Of a stretch of 64,000 nucleotides of DNA, positions 53,196 to 61,412 are shown piece by piece; position 1 is the stretch's first letter, and each line of letters begins with the position of its first letter. This DNA comes from JADHUC01 sp964623055 (GTDB lineage Bacteria; Planctomycetota; Planctomycetia; Pirellulales; Pirellulaceae): the NCBI GenBank assembly GCA_964623055.1, contig CAZURK010000014.1, positions 1-64,000 of the forward strand. The letters are read 5' to 3'. The notes under the pieces were generated by a model, which saw only the letters and a program-made list of their open reading frames with translations, was not told the origin of the DNA and made no database searches. A program made the translations under genes and the position numbers.

Positions 53196-54038
53196 ATGAA
53201 ATCCCCATTGATCGTTCTGCTGTTGTTGTTCTTCGCCGCCACCGCCGATGCGCAGGTTGTGGGCGAAGGGCTAGTTTTGGACCTGAATGCCGACGAGGGC
53301 GTTGCGGTGGAGGCTGGTGATCGTGTGGTGAAATGGACGAATCAGGTCGCTTCGTTTGCGGCCAGAGATTTCGTCAAGCGGGACAAGGGGCGAAAGGAAC
53401 TTGGCTCGGGTCGTCCGACGTTGAAGGAATCTGTCGCGGCCATCGGCGGTCACGACACGCTGGTGTTCAAGCGGCAGGAACTCGTGAATCACGAGGAAGA
53501 CGCTTTCGACCATCTTCTCGCGGGAAGTGGCTACACTTGGTTTGCTGTTATGTGCGTCCACAAGCAGGTTGTCCAGTTGAAGGACGTGAATTCGTTTTTC
53601 GGCAATTTGCGAAACGACGGCATGTACGAAGGGATTTGGGGCAACGTGACAGACGACAATCGAGTCTGGATTGGATCACGCAATGCGATCACTTTCGGTC
53701 GATGGGACGAGAACAACCCCATGGTGCTCGCCCCGAAGCCGCTGAAGGAGAATCAATACTACGTCGTGGCAGGTCGTATGGGCGCGGGGACTGAGGCAGT
53801 CCGGATCGAGGTCTTCATCAACGGTCCAGAGCCCGTGGCCAGCAAGCCCTTCCCTGTCAATCCGGCGGCCAATTCGTCGAAACTTGCCATTGGCCAGGAA
53901 CGTGACGCCACGAACCATCCGGGCAAGGAGTCTTTCGATGGCGAACTGGCCCGATTCCTTGTGTATGAGCGTCCGCTGACGAAGGATGAGTTTGAGCAGA
54001 CGCTGAAACACCTGAAAAAGGTGTACGCGATTCCGTGA
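53196..54038 (+). CDS. Exported laminin-G/concanavalin-like protein
   Basis: 280 residues from the ATG at 53196, with GGGAGGCGAAGG upstream and a signal peptide (SPLIVLLLLFFAATADAQ); a longer frame starts at 53169. The body is beta-rich: GLVLDLNADEGVAVEAGDRV, YTWFAVMCVHKQVVQLK, VWIGSRNAITFGRWDENNP and ELARFLVYERPLTKDEFEQT, as in laminin-G/ConA-like lectin domains of planctomycete secreted proteins. Convergent with the signal-peptidase operon. Ligand unknown. Confidence 0.72.
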   Translation: MKSPLIVLLLLFFAATADAQVVGEGLVLDLNADEGVAVEAGDRVVKWTNQVASFAARDFVKRDKGRKELGSGRPTLKESVAAIGGHDTLVFKRQELVNHEEDAFDHLLAGSGYTWFAVMCVHKQVVQLKDVNSFFGNLRNDGMYEGIWGNVTDDNRVWIGSRNAITFGRWDENNPMVLAPKPLKENQYYVVAGRMGAGTEAVRIEVFINGPEPVASKPFPVNPAANSSKLAIGQERDATNHPGKESFDGELARFLVYERPLTKDEFEQTLKHLKKVYAIP

Positions 54039-54147
54039 AGGCGGCTTCAGAGTCCCACGCCAGCCCGAAATGCAAGCGATGGAATACGTTGCGGAAGATC
54101 CCTCGCTGGCGCGTCGTGCTGGTGAATCTGCACTGGAACATCGCGTG

Positions 54148-55074
54148 CTATGGCCGATGCGTCTGGAAGGCGCCGAAACGGCTCCAACTGCCCGCCGGGA
54201 AGTAGATGTACTGGACGCGTCCGTAGATATCACCGATCGGCACACTCCCGAAGCTGCGGCTGTCCAGTGACTTGTCGCGATTATCCCCCATGACGAAACA
54301 GTTGCCTGCGGGGATGGTCTGCGTTTCGTAGCCCTCGTTCTCGGACGCCCCTTTTCCCTCCAGTATTGCGTAGGTCTTGCCCGCGTTCGTCTCGTAGTAC
54401 AACTCGCCCTCCAAGCGGTCTCGGATCGCCAAGAACGCAGATTCCGGTGCCTTCTCTCGTCGAAGTCGCTCTCCGTTAACGAACACCTCGCCGCCGCGCA
54501 CGGCCACCTTGTCACCGGGCAGGCCAATTACCCGCTTGATAAACGCCTGCTGCCGATTCGGTGGCGAGCGGAACACGACCACGTCGCCGCGCTCGGGCAA
54601 CGAGTACCGAAACGCCATTTTGTTCACAAGGATATAGTCACCCCTGAGCACATTGGGAACCATGCTGGCGGCAGGCACATGAAAAGCCTCCAGCGCCTGC
54701 ATCCGGACGACCGCCGCGGTGACAAAGGGATTCGTGATTCCCACGAGCATAAAAAACAAGTAGACAATGCCCCGGTTGTACTCTTTCAACGTGTAGGCGT
54801 CTTTGACGCGTCGGGCTGCCACGTAGCTGTCGATGATCGCAAAGATCCACAGCACCAACACGGCGCCGTAAGAAGAGAGCAGTATCGTCCACACGACTGC
54901 CGACGGTTTAGCCAAGGCGCTGCCGATCGCGACGGGCAAGAACAGCAGCGTGGCAAGAAACAGCAGCAATCCTTTGACGATTCTCCCGCAGTAGATCTGG
55001 CCCAGGCCGGTACAGATCAGTGATAACACAACGGCAATCCACGGCTTTCGGCTATTCATGCTATTCGAGTCCAT
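54148..55074 (-). CDS. lepB: Signal peptidase I with membrane N-terminal extension
   Basis: 308 residues from the ATG at 55074 (ATG at 55059 also possible). The N-terminal ~130 residues carry four hydrophobic helices (PWIAVVLSLICTGLGQIYCG, GLLLFLATLLFLPVAIGSAL, VVWTILLSSYGAVLVLWIF, YLFFMLVGITNPFVTAAVV). The catalytic part has Ser in ASMVPNVLRGDYILVNK, Lys in AFIKRVIGLPGDKV, and the box CFVMGDNRDKSLDSRSFG. It cleaves signal peptides, and its neighbours include many exported proteins. Third gene after the ECF sigma factor and its small membrane partner. Confidence 0.88.
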   Translation of the reverse strand: MDSNSMNSRKPWIAVVLSLICTGLGQIYCGRIVKGLLLFLATLLFLPVAIGSALAKPSAVVWTILLSSYGAVLVLWIFAIIDSYVAARRVKDAYTLKEYNRGIVYLFFMLVGITNPFVTAAVVRMQALEAFHVPAASMVPNVLRGDYILVNKMAFRYSLPERGDVVVFRSPPNRQQAFIKRVIGLPGDKVAVRGGEVFVNGERLRREKAPESAFLAIRDRLEGELYYETNAGKTYAILEGKGASENEGYETQTIPAGNCFVMGDNRDKSLDSRSFGSVPIGDIYGRVQYIYFPAGSWSRFGAFQTHRP

Positions 55075-55091
55075 GAAGGTCGTTCGACTTG

Positions 55092-55343
55092 TCAATGGCT
55101 GGCGAAGAGAAGTGAAAGGAAGCTTCCCATTCTGATAGCACATGCTACACCCGCAGCCGTGCACATCGCGATTCGGCCCCACTTCGAAGACAGTGCGGCC
55201 TGCAGATAGACTGCCGCGGCAAGCGTTCGCCTCTCCTGCCGGTACTCGTCGATTCGGTTCATCACGGCGTCGGCGAAGTCGTCAGGCACTTCGACCGCCG
55301 TGCTCGCTTTCTTCCACGATTCGTATCGTTGATCGTGTGACAT
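55092..55343 (-). CDS. Small membrane protein, probable anti-sigma partner
   Basis: 83 residues. ATG at 55343 overlaps the stop of the sigma gene (TAATG), so it is translationally coupled. The N-terminal half is soluble (SWKKASTAVEVPDDFADAVM), and a hydrophobic segment near the C-terminus (IAMCTAAGVACAI) should insert in the membrane. Size and position match anti-sigma factors of ECF sigma factors, although no zinc-binding HxxxCxxC motif is seen. Seventeen bases before lepB. Confidence 0.55.
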   Translation of the reverse strand: MSHDQRYESWKKASTAVEVPDDFADAVMNRIDEYRQERRTLAAAVYLQAALSSKWGRIAMCTAAGVACAIRMGSFLSLLFASH

Positions 55344-55882
55344 TAGTACGGTTCCACTACGTCTTTCAGAACTTTTCTGAGTCTCTCTTTGGCCCGGCTG
55401 ATTCGGGACTTGACCGTTCCCAACTTGACTCCTTCGATCTGGCATATTTCCTCGTAGGACAGCCCCTGAAATTCGGCCAGGACAAATGCGGTCCTCTGCT
55501 CGACGGGCAGTTGGTCGAGCGCCGCGTCCAAACGCCGGTGCAGTTCGTCGTCCACCAAATCGTCCATCGGCGTGCGCCAATCCGACGCCTCGACGACCGC
55601 ATCGGTCGATATCGGCCTCCTTCTCTTCAGCAGGTTCAGGCATTTGTTCCGCGCGATCGTCAATAGCCATGTGGAAAACTTCGCCCGGCCCGAATCGTAC
55701 GCCGCCAGATTCGCATAGGCTGCCAGGAACGTCTCCTGGGCCACGTCCTCGCGGTCGTCCGCGTCCGGCAGCAGGTTCTTCACGATCAGGAAGACCGATC
55801 GCTCGTATCGTTTGACGAGCGTCCGGAACGCGTCCACATCCCCTGCTTTGACGCGTTCGATCACGCGGAGGTCGTCGTGCAT
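55343..55882 (-). CDS. ECF-family RNA polymerase sigma factor
   Basis: 179 residues from the ATG at 55882; a longer frame to 55990 exists and has no better ribosome binding site. Sigma-70 region 2: YERSVFLIVKNLLPDADDRE and DVAQETFLAAYANLAAYDSG; region 4: DALDQLPVEQRTAFVL-like helix and LSYEEICQIEGVKLGTVKSR, then ISRAKERLRKVL. First gene of an operon with the coupled membrane protein and lepB. It probably responds to envelope or secretion stress; target promoters are unknown. Confidence 0.9.
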   Translation of the reverse strand: MHDDLRVIERVKAGDVDAFRTLVKRYERSVFLIVKNLLPDADDREDVAQETFLAAYANLAAYDSGRAKFSTWLLTIARNKCLNLLKRRRPISTDAVVEASDWRTPMDDLVDDELHRRLDAALDQLPVEQRTAFVLAEFQGLSYEEICQIEGVKLGTVKSRISRAKERLRKVLKDVVEPY

Positions 55883-56029
55883 GGTCTGTCGCTCGTCCCG
55901 GAACCGTGTCTTTTCTAAGTGGTTATACAACCACGTCGCGAAATGGTTCCCGAGAATCGTTGGGAATACAGTGGATTGCCCCAATTCCACCGTTCTGGCG
56001 CCCGGTCGCCCATTCTTCCACTCGAATCT

Positions 56030-57166
56030 CTATCCGTACTTCGGAAACGACGGCTCGGCGGCGGCAAAGCCCGCATCGAAGGCCAGCAGGTCAGCCAAAG
56101 ACGCAAGACGCAGTTCTCGTCCGTCTCGACAACTCCGCCACAACGCGCTGGAGAGCTGATAGGTCACCCGGGCGAATTCCGGGTTTGGAAAAGCGCCGCG
56201 CTTGAGGCTGACGCTCGGCACCTGCTGATACCATCGAGCAATGGTCGTGATGACTTGCCGATACGAACTGGCTTTCGGATCGCACTTCTGATCCTCGCCG
56301 TTGATCTCCAAGCGTTTCTCGCCTTCCAGATAATCCACTTCGATGCGAAACGGTCGGCCATCGCCGACACCGCTGATGATGCGACGTTTGGCCCACGCGG
56401 CATTCGCCTTGAAATCGGTCAGCCCGTCGACGTGAATCTCGCCGATGGAAAGCGAGTACTTGCATCGACCGTCGACAACGTACGGATAGTCTTCCGGATT
56501 CGGCGGGTCGTAAGGATCGGACTCGCCCGCGATTGAGAGCCCTTGGTCAAGGACAGTTGCGAGATCTCTTTGCAGCCTGCCCAGCAGATGAAGGACGAAC
56601 GCAAGGCAATGCACCGACTCCTGGTATTGGATCGTGACCATGCGTTTGTAGTTACGGGCGATATCACGGTCCTCGCGGTCCTTCGAACGCCAGAACGTCA
56701 TATCGGTGATCCGCAAATCACGAAATCGCGACAGGTACTGGATGATCTGCTCAGTCAAACCGTCGTACAGTTCCGGGAAATCATACAGCATCGTTATGCC
56801 GGACTGCTCGACCGCCTGGACAACGCGAGCGCACTGTTCGGGGTTTTCCGGTGCGGCCATAGGCTTCTCGTTCAGCACCAGCACCGGCTCGTGTGTGGCA
56901 CGCTCGAATAAGATCTCTTCGCCACGTGACCGATGTTCAGGATGGACCGCCAAATGGAACAGGTCCGTTTTTGTATGGTAGAACGCCTCCTCGTCTTCGA
57001 CTCGCGTAATCGTGTCAAGATCAAGGCCTGTCGGTGCCGGGCCGGGATCGTAGACATAGGTCCGCATGCCCAACGATCGAGCAGCATCAACGAACTTCCG
57101 GCCGATGTAACCCCATGCGCCGGCGATGCCGATCGATTCAGGTACTTGTTCTATTTCGTCACTCAT
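56030..57166 (-). CDS. NAD(P)-binding Gfo/Idh-like oxidoreductase
   Basis: 378 residues from the ATG at 57166. The N-terminal Rossmann segment SIGIAGAWGYIGRKFVDAARS is Gfo/Idh-like but lacks a Tat signal, so it is cytoplasmic. LNEKPMAAPENPEQCARVVQ holds the Lys-Pro motif of the family, and the C-terminal beta-sheet part contains RDREDRDIARNYKR and GEIHVDGLTDFKANAAW. It is downstream of the GHMP kinase gene on the same strand, so they may act on the same sugar. Substrate unknown. Confidence 0.72.
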   Translation of the reverse strand: MSDEIEQVPESIGIAGAWGYIGRKFVDAARSLGMRTYVYDPGPAPTGLDLDTITRVEDEEAFYHTKTDLFHLAVHPEHRSRGEEILFERATHEPVLVLNEKPMAAPENPEQCARVVQAVEQSGITMLYDFPELYDGLTEQIIQYLSRFRDLRITDMTFWRSKDREDRDIARNYKRMVTIQYQESVHCLAFVLHLLGRLQRDLATVLDQGLSIAGESDPYDPPNPEDYPYVVDGRCKYSLSIGEIHVDGLTDFKANAAWAKRRIISGVGDGRPFRIEVDYLEGEKRLEINGEDQKCDPKASSYRQVITTIARWYQQVPSVSLKRGAFPNPEFARVTYQLSSALWRSCRDGRELRLASLADLLAFDAGFAAAEPSFPKYG

Positions 57167-57187
57167 AGCGTTGTCTTCGGTTCCTGG

Positions 57188-57268
57188 TAGGTCCCGCCTG
57201 CCGGGCGGGACCTGTAGCGGCGAACGCGTCCAATTCACTCCGAGGTCCCGCCCGGCAGGCGGGGCCTA
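57188..57268. repeat. Inverted repeat between sugar kinase and oxidoreductase genes
   Basis: Arms 57188-57212 (TAGGTCCCGCCTGCCGGGCG...) and 57244-57268 pair at 24 of 25 positions. The left arm itself has a GTCCCGCC...GGCGGGAC core. It lies right after the kinase stop codon. Confidence 0.75.
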
Positions 57269-58462
57269 CTACAGAATACGGGCTCCGTCGTCTGTGTGAC
57301 AGAGGATGGTGATGGCGTCGCCGGCCAAGTCCGGATACCGTTGGCTGTATTCCCGACGGACCTGTTCCGCGGCTTCGGGGCCAGCCTCCTGTTGGACGAA
57401 CGCCACGCAGCAACCGCGGAACCCAGCTCCGCTGAAGCGAGCGCCGTAGACTCCCTTGGTCCTAATGAGAATCTCGTACAGGTCGACCAGTGGCGGAGAA
57501 CCACATTCGTAATTATTGATCGAACTGGAGCCTGAAGCGATCATCAGGCGACCGAATGTTGTCAAATCTCCCTGCTGCCACGCTTGCACCCCCTTTCTCA
57601 CGCGGTCTGCCTCGGAAAAGAAATGCTCGGCTCGACGAGCAGGTGCTTCGGCAAGCAAGTGCTGGTTTTCCGCGTACTCGTCAACGCTGACGCGGCGAAG
57701 CACAGCCGGATTGGGGTCTCGGCCAGCCGCGTTCAACAGGACCGTGGCCGCTTCGGTGCACTCGGCGACGCGTCGGTTGTAGTCCGTGCCGACCAACGCC
57801 TTCGTTAGTCCCGAGAAAGCGATCAGGATCGAATACGCCGGCATCGCCGGATGGCTGGGGATCAATTCGTGCTGTATGGTCTGGCAATCGATCAGCGTGA
57901 GTTGATTCTGCTTAGATAACAGGATCGCCGATTGATCGAGTATCCCGCTGCGCAGGCCCAAGTATTCGTTTTCGATGGCTTGACCGAGGAGGATGTTCTC
58001 ATCTCTTGATACGTCGAGACCATTCACATCTTCCAGAGCCATCAGCAAGGCGACGCTGACGGCGGCCGACGAACTGAGACCGCCGGCGCCGAACCGTCCG
58101 GCAGTGACGCCGCAGATGCCGGTGCCGAGACGGTGATTCTTCTGCAGCACCCGCGCGGCGCCGCGAGGGAAATTGCCCCAGTCGCCCGGCTGCCTGTCCG
58201 GCACGTCGTCCAGATGGAAACGAACCTCGCCCGGGTACTCCAAGCTGCTCAGCCGGACCTCGTTCGACGCCGACGGCGCATACGCCATCAACACCGCTTG
58301 GTCGATCGCCATGGCGCTGACCGGCCCCAATTGGTGATCGATATGAGCCCCCAGCGGGCAAATGCGGTACGGGGCGCGCACCACACGTACGTTGGTCGCC
58401 GGGACGCCGTAGCGATTGACGAGTTCGTCACGAAGACTCTCTACGGTCGTCTCATCGCTCAT
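57269..58462 (-). CDS. GHMP-family sugar kinase (galactokinase-like)
   Basis: 397 residues. The galactokinase-type substrate motif is RAPYRICPLGAHIDHQLG; the ATP motif is RFGAGGLSSSAAVSVAL; the third motif is GARFSGAGFRGCCVAFV. A central block EYLGLRSGILDQSAILLS matches galactokinase. A His/Asp pair replaces the usual Glu-His-Asp order (GAHIDH versus GEHTDY), so the substrate may be a different sugar such as arabinose or glucuronic acid. Expressed with the oxidoreductase 56030-57166, which it precedes. Confidence 0.82.
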   Translation of the reverse strand: MSDETTVESLRDELVNRYGVPATNVRVVRAPYRICPLGAHIDHQLGPVSAMAIDQAVLMAYAPSASNEVRLSSLEYPGEVRFHLDDVPDRQPGDWGNFPRGAARVLQKNHRLGTGICGVTAGRFGAGGLSSSAAVSVALLMALEDVNGLDVSRDENILLGQAIENEYLGLRSGILDQSAILLSKQNQLTLIDCQTIQHELIPSHPAMPAYSILIAFSGLTKALVGTDYNRRVAECTEAATVLLNAAGRDPNPAVLRRVSVDEYAENQHLLAEAPARRAEHFFSEADRVRKGVQAWQQGDLTTFGRLMIASGSSSINNYECGSPPLVDLYEILIRTKGVYGARFSGAGFRGCCVAFVQQEAGPEAAEQVRREYSQRYPDLAGDAITILCHTDDGARIL

Positions 58463-58736
58463 CAGTTACTCTCTGCAATCGGCATCATCGGCCAACGTTG
58501 CCTCTCGAACACGCCTTCGATAATCTAGCTGTTCGAAGCAGATTACGCAAAATTATGTCTGGGCAAAATCATCGTGCAACTGGAGGGTGTACCGCGAACG
58601 GAGACGGAAGCCTGGCTTTTTGGGATAAGCCGGGCCTCTTGTTCGGCACCAATAACGGCGCACCTTCACGCGTCTCTCTGGCGAGGCGGAATGGCTGCGG
58701 ATGGTCGAACCGAAGGTGAAAGGGAACGCGATACGG
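58463..58736. other. Intergenic region upstream of the sugar kinase
   Basis: No gene or clear repeat. The likely promoter of the kinase lies here, but it cannot be defined. Confidence 0.3.
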
Positions 58737-59327
58737 TCATCCACGGCAACCGTGGGGCAGTTGGTGGACCGCTTCCGGATTATTCGGAGAGTTCACGGGC
58801 TTCGAGTCCAGTGTCTCTCGCACCGAGCGTAGTAAGGCATTCGGAGAGAACGGTTTCTGGAGCAATCGGACGTTCTCGCTGGCGAGCAAGCTGAAGTCCA
58901 CGGTCTCGGGGGCATAGCCGGTGCAGAACACCGTTTTGACTTCTGGATAACGGCCCCTGAGGCGTAGATATACGTCGTGTCCGCTCAGTTTGGGCATCAC
59001 GGCGTCCAGCAAGACAAGCGACACGCTCTCGTGGTTTTCCTCGAACACGCGCAGGGCGTCCTCGCCGTCGGATGCTTCAAGCACCGTATACCCTGCCTCC
59101 CTCAAGATTCGCGCGGCGACTCGTCGGACCATTAGATCATCTTCAGCCACGAGGATCATTTCGGTCCCTCGCGCTACCTGTCCCTCCACTTCGTGTCCAG
59201 GGACCGCGCCGACCGCGGGCGGATGAATCCTGGGCGTGACGCACTCGTCCGCCTCGCGAGAGACGTTGTCCGATATCTTCCGATCCGTGGGAAGCTGCGA
59301 AAACGAGTTACTGGAAGCTTTGCTCAC
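58737..59327 (-). CDS. Response-regulator receiver protein
   Basis: 196 residues from the GTG at 59327, chosen because TACGGAGG lies seven bases upstream; the longer frame to 59573 has no such site. A receiver domain begins TEMILVAEDDLMVRRVAAR at about residue 55, with phospho-acceptor Asp in LVLLDAVMPKLSGHD and the Lys in LLQKPFSPNAL. The first ~55 residues are unstructured (SSNSFSQLPTDRKISDNV). The receiver looks like the C-terminal type of a hybrid kinase, but no kinase domain is here. Forms a local signalling group with the STAS gene and the FixJ-type gene. Confidence 0.8.
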   Translation of the reverse strand: MSKASSNSFSQLPTDRKISDNVSREADECVTPRIHPPAVGAVPGHEVEGQVARGTEMILVAEDDLMVRRVAARILREAGYTVLEASDGEDALRVFEENHESVSLVLLDAVMPKLSGHDVYLRLRGRYPEVKTVFCTGYAPETVDFSLLASENVRLLQKPFSPNALLRSVRETLDSKPVNSPNNPEAVHQLPHGCRG

Positions 59328-59635
59328 GATTCGGCCTCCGTAAACCGTCTGGAGTCCTGCGACTCCAACCACTGGTAGGTTGCTGGTGTGTTCATACCAC
59401 CTGATAGGGATATCGGGAAGATAGACAGGTTTCGCGATTCCGGCATCCGCAAACAGTTGCGGGTAGCCGCAAAATGGCGCGAAAGAAAACGGTTCTTGCC
59501 GAAAACCGGCGCATCCTAGCGCGTCGCGGATCGTTGTGGCATCCCTGCCGCTCCGTCTTGGTTCGCTCGGCAAGAACCGTCAGTAGAAAATGACCGACTG
59601 TGGTGGATCGCTTCGGTCCGGGACACCTCCAATGT

Positions 59636-60043
59636 CTATTTGTGGACGTGAAAGAAGGAAAGGAGCTTCGTCCTTTTCAGGACTTCTACGACCTGCTCCG
59701 ACGGATGGTGCAGATGAACGTCCATGCCTCGTCGGCGGTATCTCAGCAGCAGCCCTACCATGCTGCTCGAAATCGCCATCTGATCGCTCAAGTCGAAAAC
59801 TAGCGTTTCGGGCTTACGTGACTCGACCTCCCTGTCCAGCGTCCTGGAAAGTTCTCTAGCGGCGTCCGCGGTGACCACACCGTTTCCGAATAGCCGCATC
59901 GTCATCCGTTTGGATCGATGATCGAACTCGACATCCGGCGGCCTCGTCCAACCGAAGGCCCCGTGATTGCGTTTCGCCGACCCCGTGCACACCCAAGAGT
60001 GTGCCTTCGCATCCGTGTGGTCACGTCGTTCTGCAACAGGCAT
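59636..60043 (-). CDS. STAS-domain anti-anti-sigma-like protein
   Basis: 135 residues starting at ATG 60043, preceded by GAGGAGG. C-terminal STAS fold (about residues 45-135): RMTMRLFGNGVVTADAAREL, LVFDLSDQMAISSSMVGLLL and DVHLHHPSEQVVEVLKR; the segment AISSSMVG holds the phosphorylatable Ser region of SpoIIAA-type proteins. The first ~45 residues are unstructured and not part of the domain. Binds an anti-sigma kinase or similar; no partner is next to it. Confidence 0.75.
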   Translation of the reverse strand: MPVAERRDHTDAKAHSWVCTGSAKRNHGAFGWTRPPDVEFDHRSKRMTMRLFGNGVVTADAARELSRTLDREVESRKPETLVFDLSDQMAISSSMVGLLLRYRRRGMDVHLHHPSEQVVEVLKRTKLLSFFHVHK

Positions 60044-60129
60044 GTGTGCCTCCTCGCGGTTTTAGCCGGGTCGGCGAAGTTCCTGTTTGGGGCCGGGTTG
60101 TGAATTCCAGAAGCCGAACGATTACGTGG

Positions 60130-60173
60130 CGAAGAAAAAGTGGGCGGAGCAGCCTCCGAACCAATCCGCCCAC
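60130..60173 (-). terminator. Intrinsic terminator-like hairpin
   Basis: On the minus strand GTGGGCGGA (60173-60165) pairs perfectly with TCCGCCCAC (60148-60140), followed by CTTTTTCTT. It sits about 260 bases downstream of the FixJ-type gene and 85 before the STAS ATG. It could end the upstream transcript or attenuate the downstream one. Confidence 0.6.
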
Positions 60174-60248
60174 GTTATGCAACCGCACCTCCTGTGCGGC
60201 GGGCGATGAATTCTGTAGGTGTCTCACCGTGAAAGAATCGTTGCGCGG

Positions 60249-60254
60249 ATTATA
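60249..60254 (-). promoter_or_regulatory. Possible -10 element upstream of the STAS gene
   Basis: Minus-strand TATAAT. No matching -35 is at 17-18 bases, so the assignment is weak. Confidence 0.25.
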
Positions 60255-60432
60255 GCCGTTTGGAAAAGATTTCCCCCGATCATAATTCCGCAAAAAGATG
60301 CGGTTTGCCGCAAAAGGGCTGGTGCCGCTCCCAGTCAGTAAGTTCCGCGTCTGAATTGGATGATGGACAAGACAGGCAGGAGCCTCGCCCTCCCATCTTT
60401 CGATTGAGGGAACTCAGCGACTGGGTACGGCA

Positions 60433-61056
60433 CTAGCCTCGCCGTCTGTCGGATCTCATTTCCATGACCGCTTGGACCAATTCGGCTACGGAGTGCGTCT
60501 TCGTTTTCTGGAAGATGCTCTTGCGGCGGGCTTCGACCGTCCGCAGGCTGACATCAAGCGTGTTGGCAATGGCCTTGTTCGGCGTGCCTTCGACGATGGA
60601 ATCGAGGATCTCTTGTTCTTGTTCGGTCAGAGTCTGAAGACGATCCTCGATTTCGCGGCGGCGAGCGTTTTCCTCGTGCGTTTTCTGGTCCAACTCCAAC
60701 GCCTTCTGGATGGCATCCCACAGTTCCATGCCGCGACATGGCTTTTCCAACAACGTCAACGCCCCCTGCTGCATCGCGCGCTCGGCAACAGGCACGTCGG
60801 CGTACCCGCTCATAACGATCGTCGGGATTCGAATTCCTCGGCGGCTCAGTTCTTCTTGCAGATCCAAACCGCTCATCCCAAGCATCCTCAGGTCGGTGAC
60901 CAGGCATCCGGGCCGCGACGGATCGTAGGCGTCCAGGAATTCCTCGGCCGACGCAAACAGCTCCACGGCGACGCCCATCGGTTCGACCAGGCAGCGAACC
61001 GAGTCGCGAGACGCTTCGTCGTCGTCCACAACGAATACCGTAGTCCCTTCAAGCAT
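60433..61056 (-). CDS. FixJ-family two-component response regulator
   Basis: 207 residues from the ATG at 61056 (GGAAGGAAGG upstream); a longer frame to 61176 is possible. Receiver domain: TVFVVDDDEASRDSVRCLVE, phosphate acceptor in LVTDLRMLGMSGLDL, Thr/Ser in IVMSGYADVPVAERAM and Lys in LLEKPCRGMEL. A LuxR-type HTH ends the protein (LTEQEQEILDSIVEGTPNKA, LDVSLRTVEARRKSIFQKT). The kinase is not in the window. Confidence 0.88.
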   Translation of the reverse strand: MLEGTTVFVVDDDEASRDSVRCLVEPMGVAVELFASAEEFLDAYDPSRPGCLVTDLRMLGMSGLDLQEELSRRGIRIPTIVMSGYADVPVAERAMQQGALTLLEKPCRGMELWDAIQKALELDQKTHEENARRREIEDRLQTLTEQEQEILDSIVEGTPNKAIANTLDVSLRTVEARRKSIFQKTKTHSVAELVQAVMEMRSDRRRG

Positions 61057-61412
61057 CCTTGGCTCGCCTTCCTTCCGACGACAAAGTGAACTTGATGCTT
61101 CGGCCGCGTGTACGTCGCTACATAAGGCGTCCGGGGCATCTCGGCGAATCATCGTGCTGGCCGGAACCAGTGACATTCAGATGGTGTGTCGCGCTTATAT
61201 AGGAGTGCTCCACATTCTGAACGCCAGCAGCAGTTTAGCTCCATCAGGGGAAAGGTAAAGACGGTATTGGAACTCATAGGGCCCGCAGACGGCGAATAGG
61301 CCTTGTCGGCGATGGGGCAACGCCTGTAGCCCGGGGGGCGACATCGCCTGCGAACATTTGTCTCAGACCTCCTTACCAGCGGTTCTACTCAAATCCAAGA
61401 AGGCGACTCATT
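61057..61412. other. Intergenic region between regulator and DUF255 gene
   Basis: No gene seen. TACCAGCGG...AATCCAAGAAGG lies before the GTG at 61413. No terminator or promoter could be called with confidence. Confidence 0.3.

Larger units (their letters stand above)
60044..60432. other. Leader-like intergenic region upstream of the STAS gene
   Basis: About 390 bases with a terminator-like hairpin at 60130-60173 and a TATAAT-like element near 60249-60254 on the minus strand. Nothing codes here. It may be the end of the FixJ-type gene transcript plus a structured 5' leader of the STAS gene. Confidence 0.45.
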
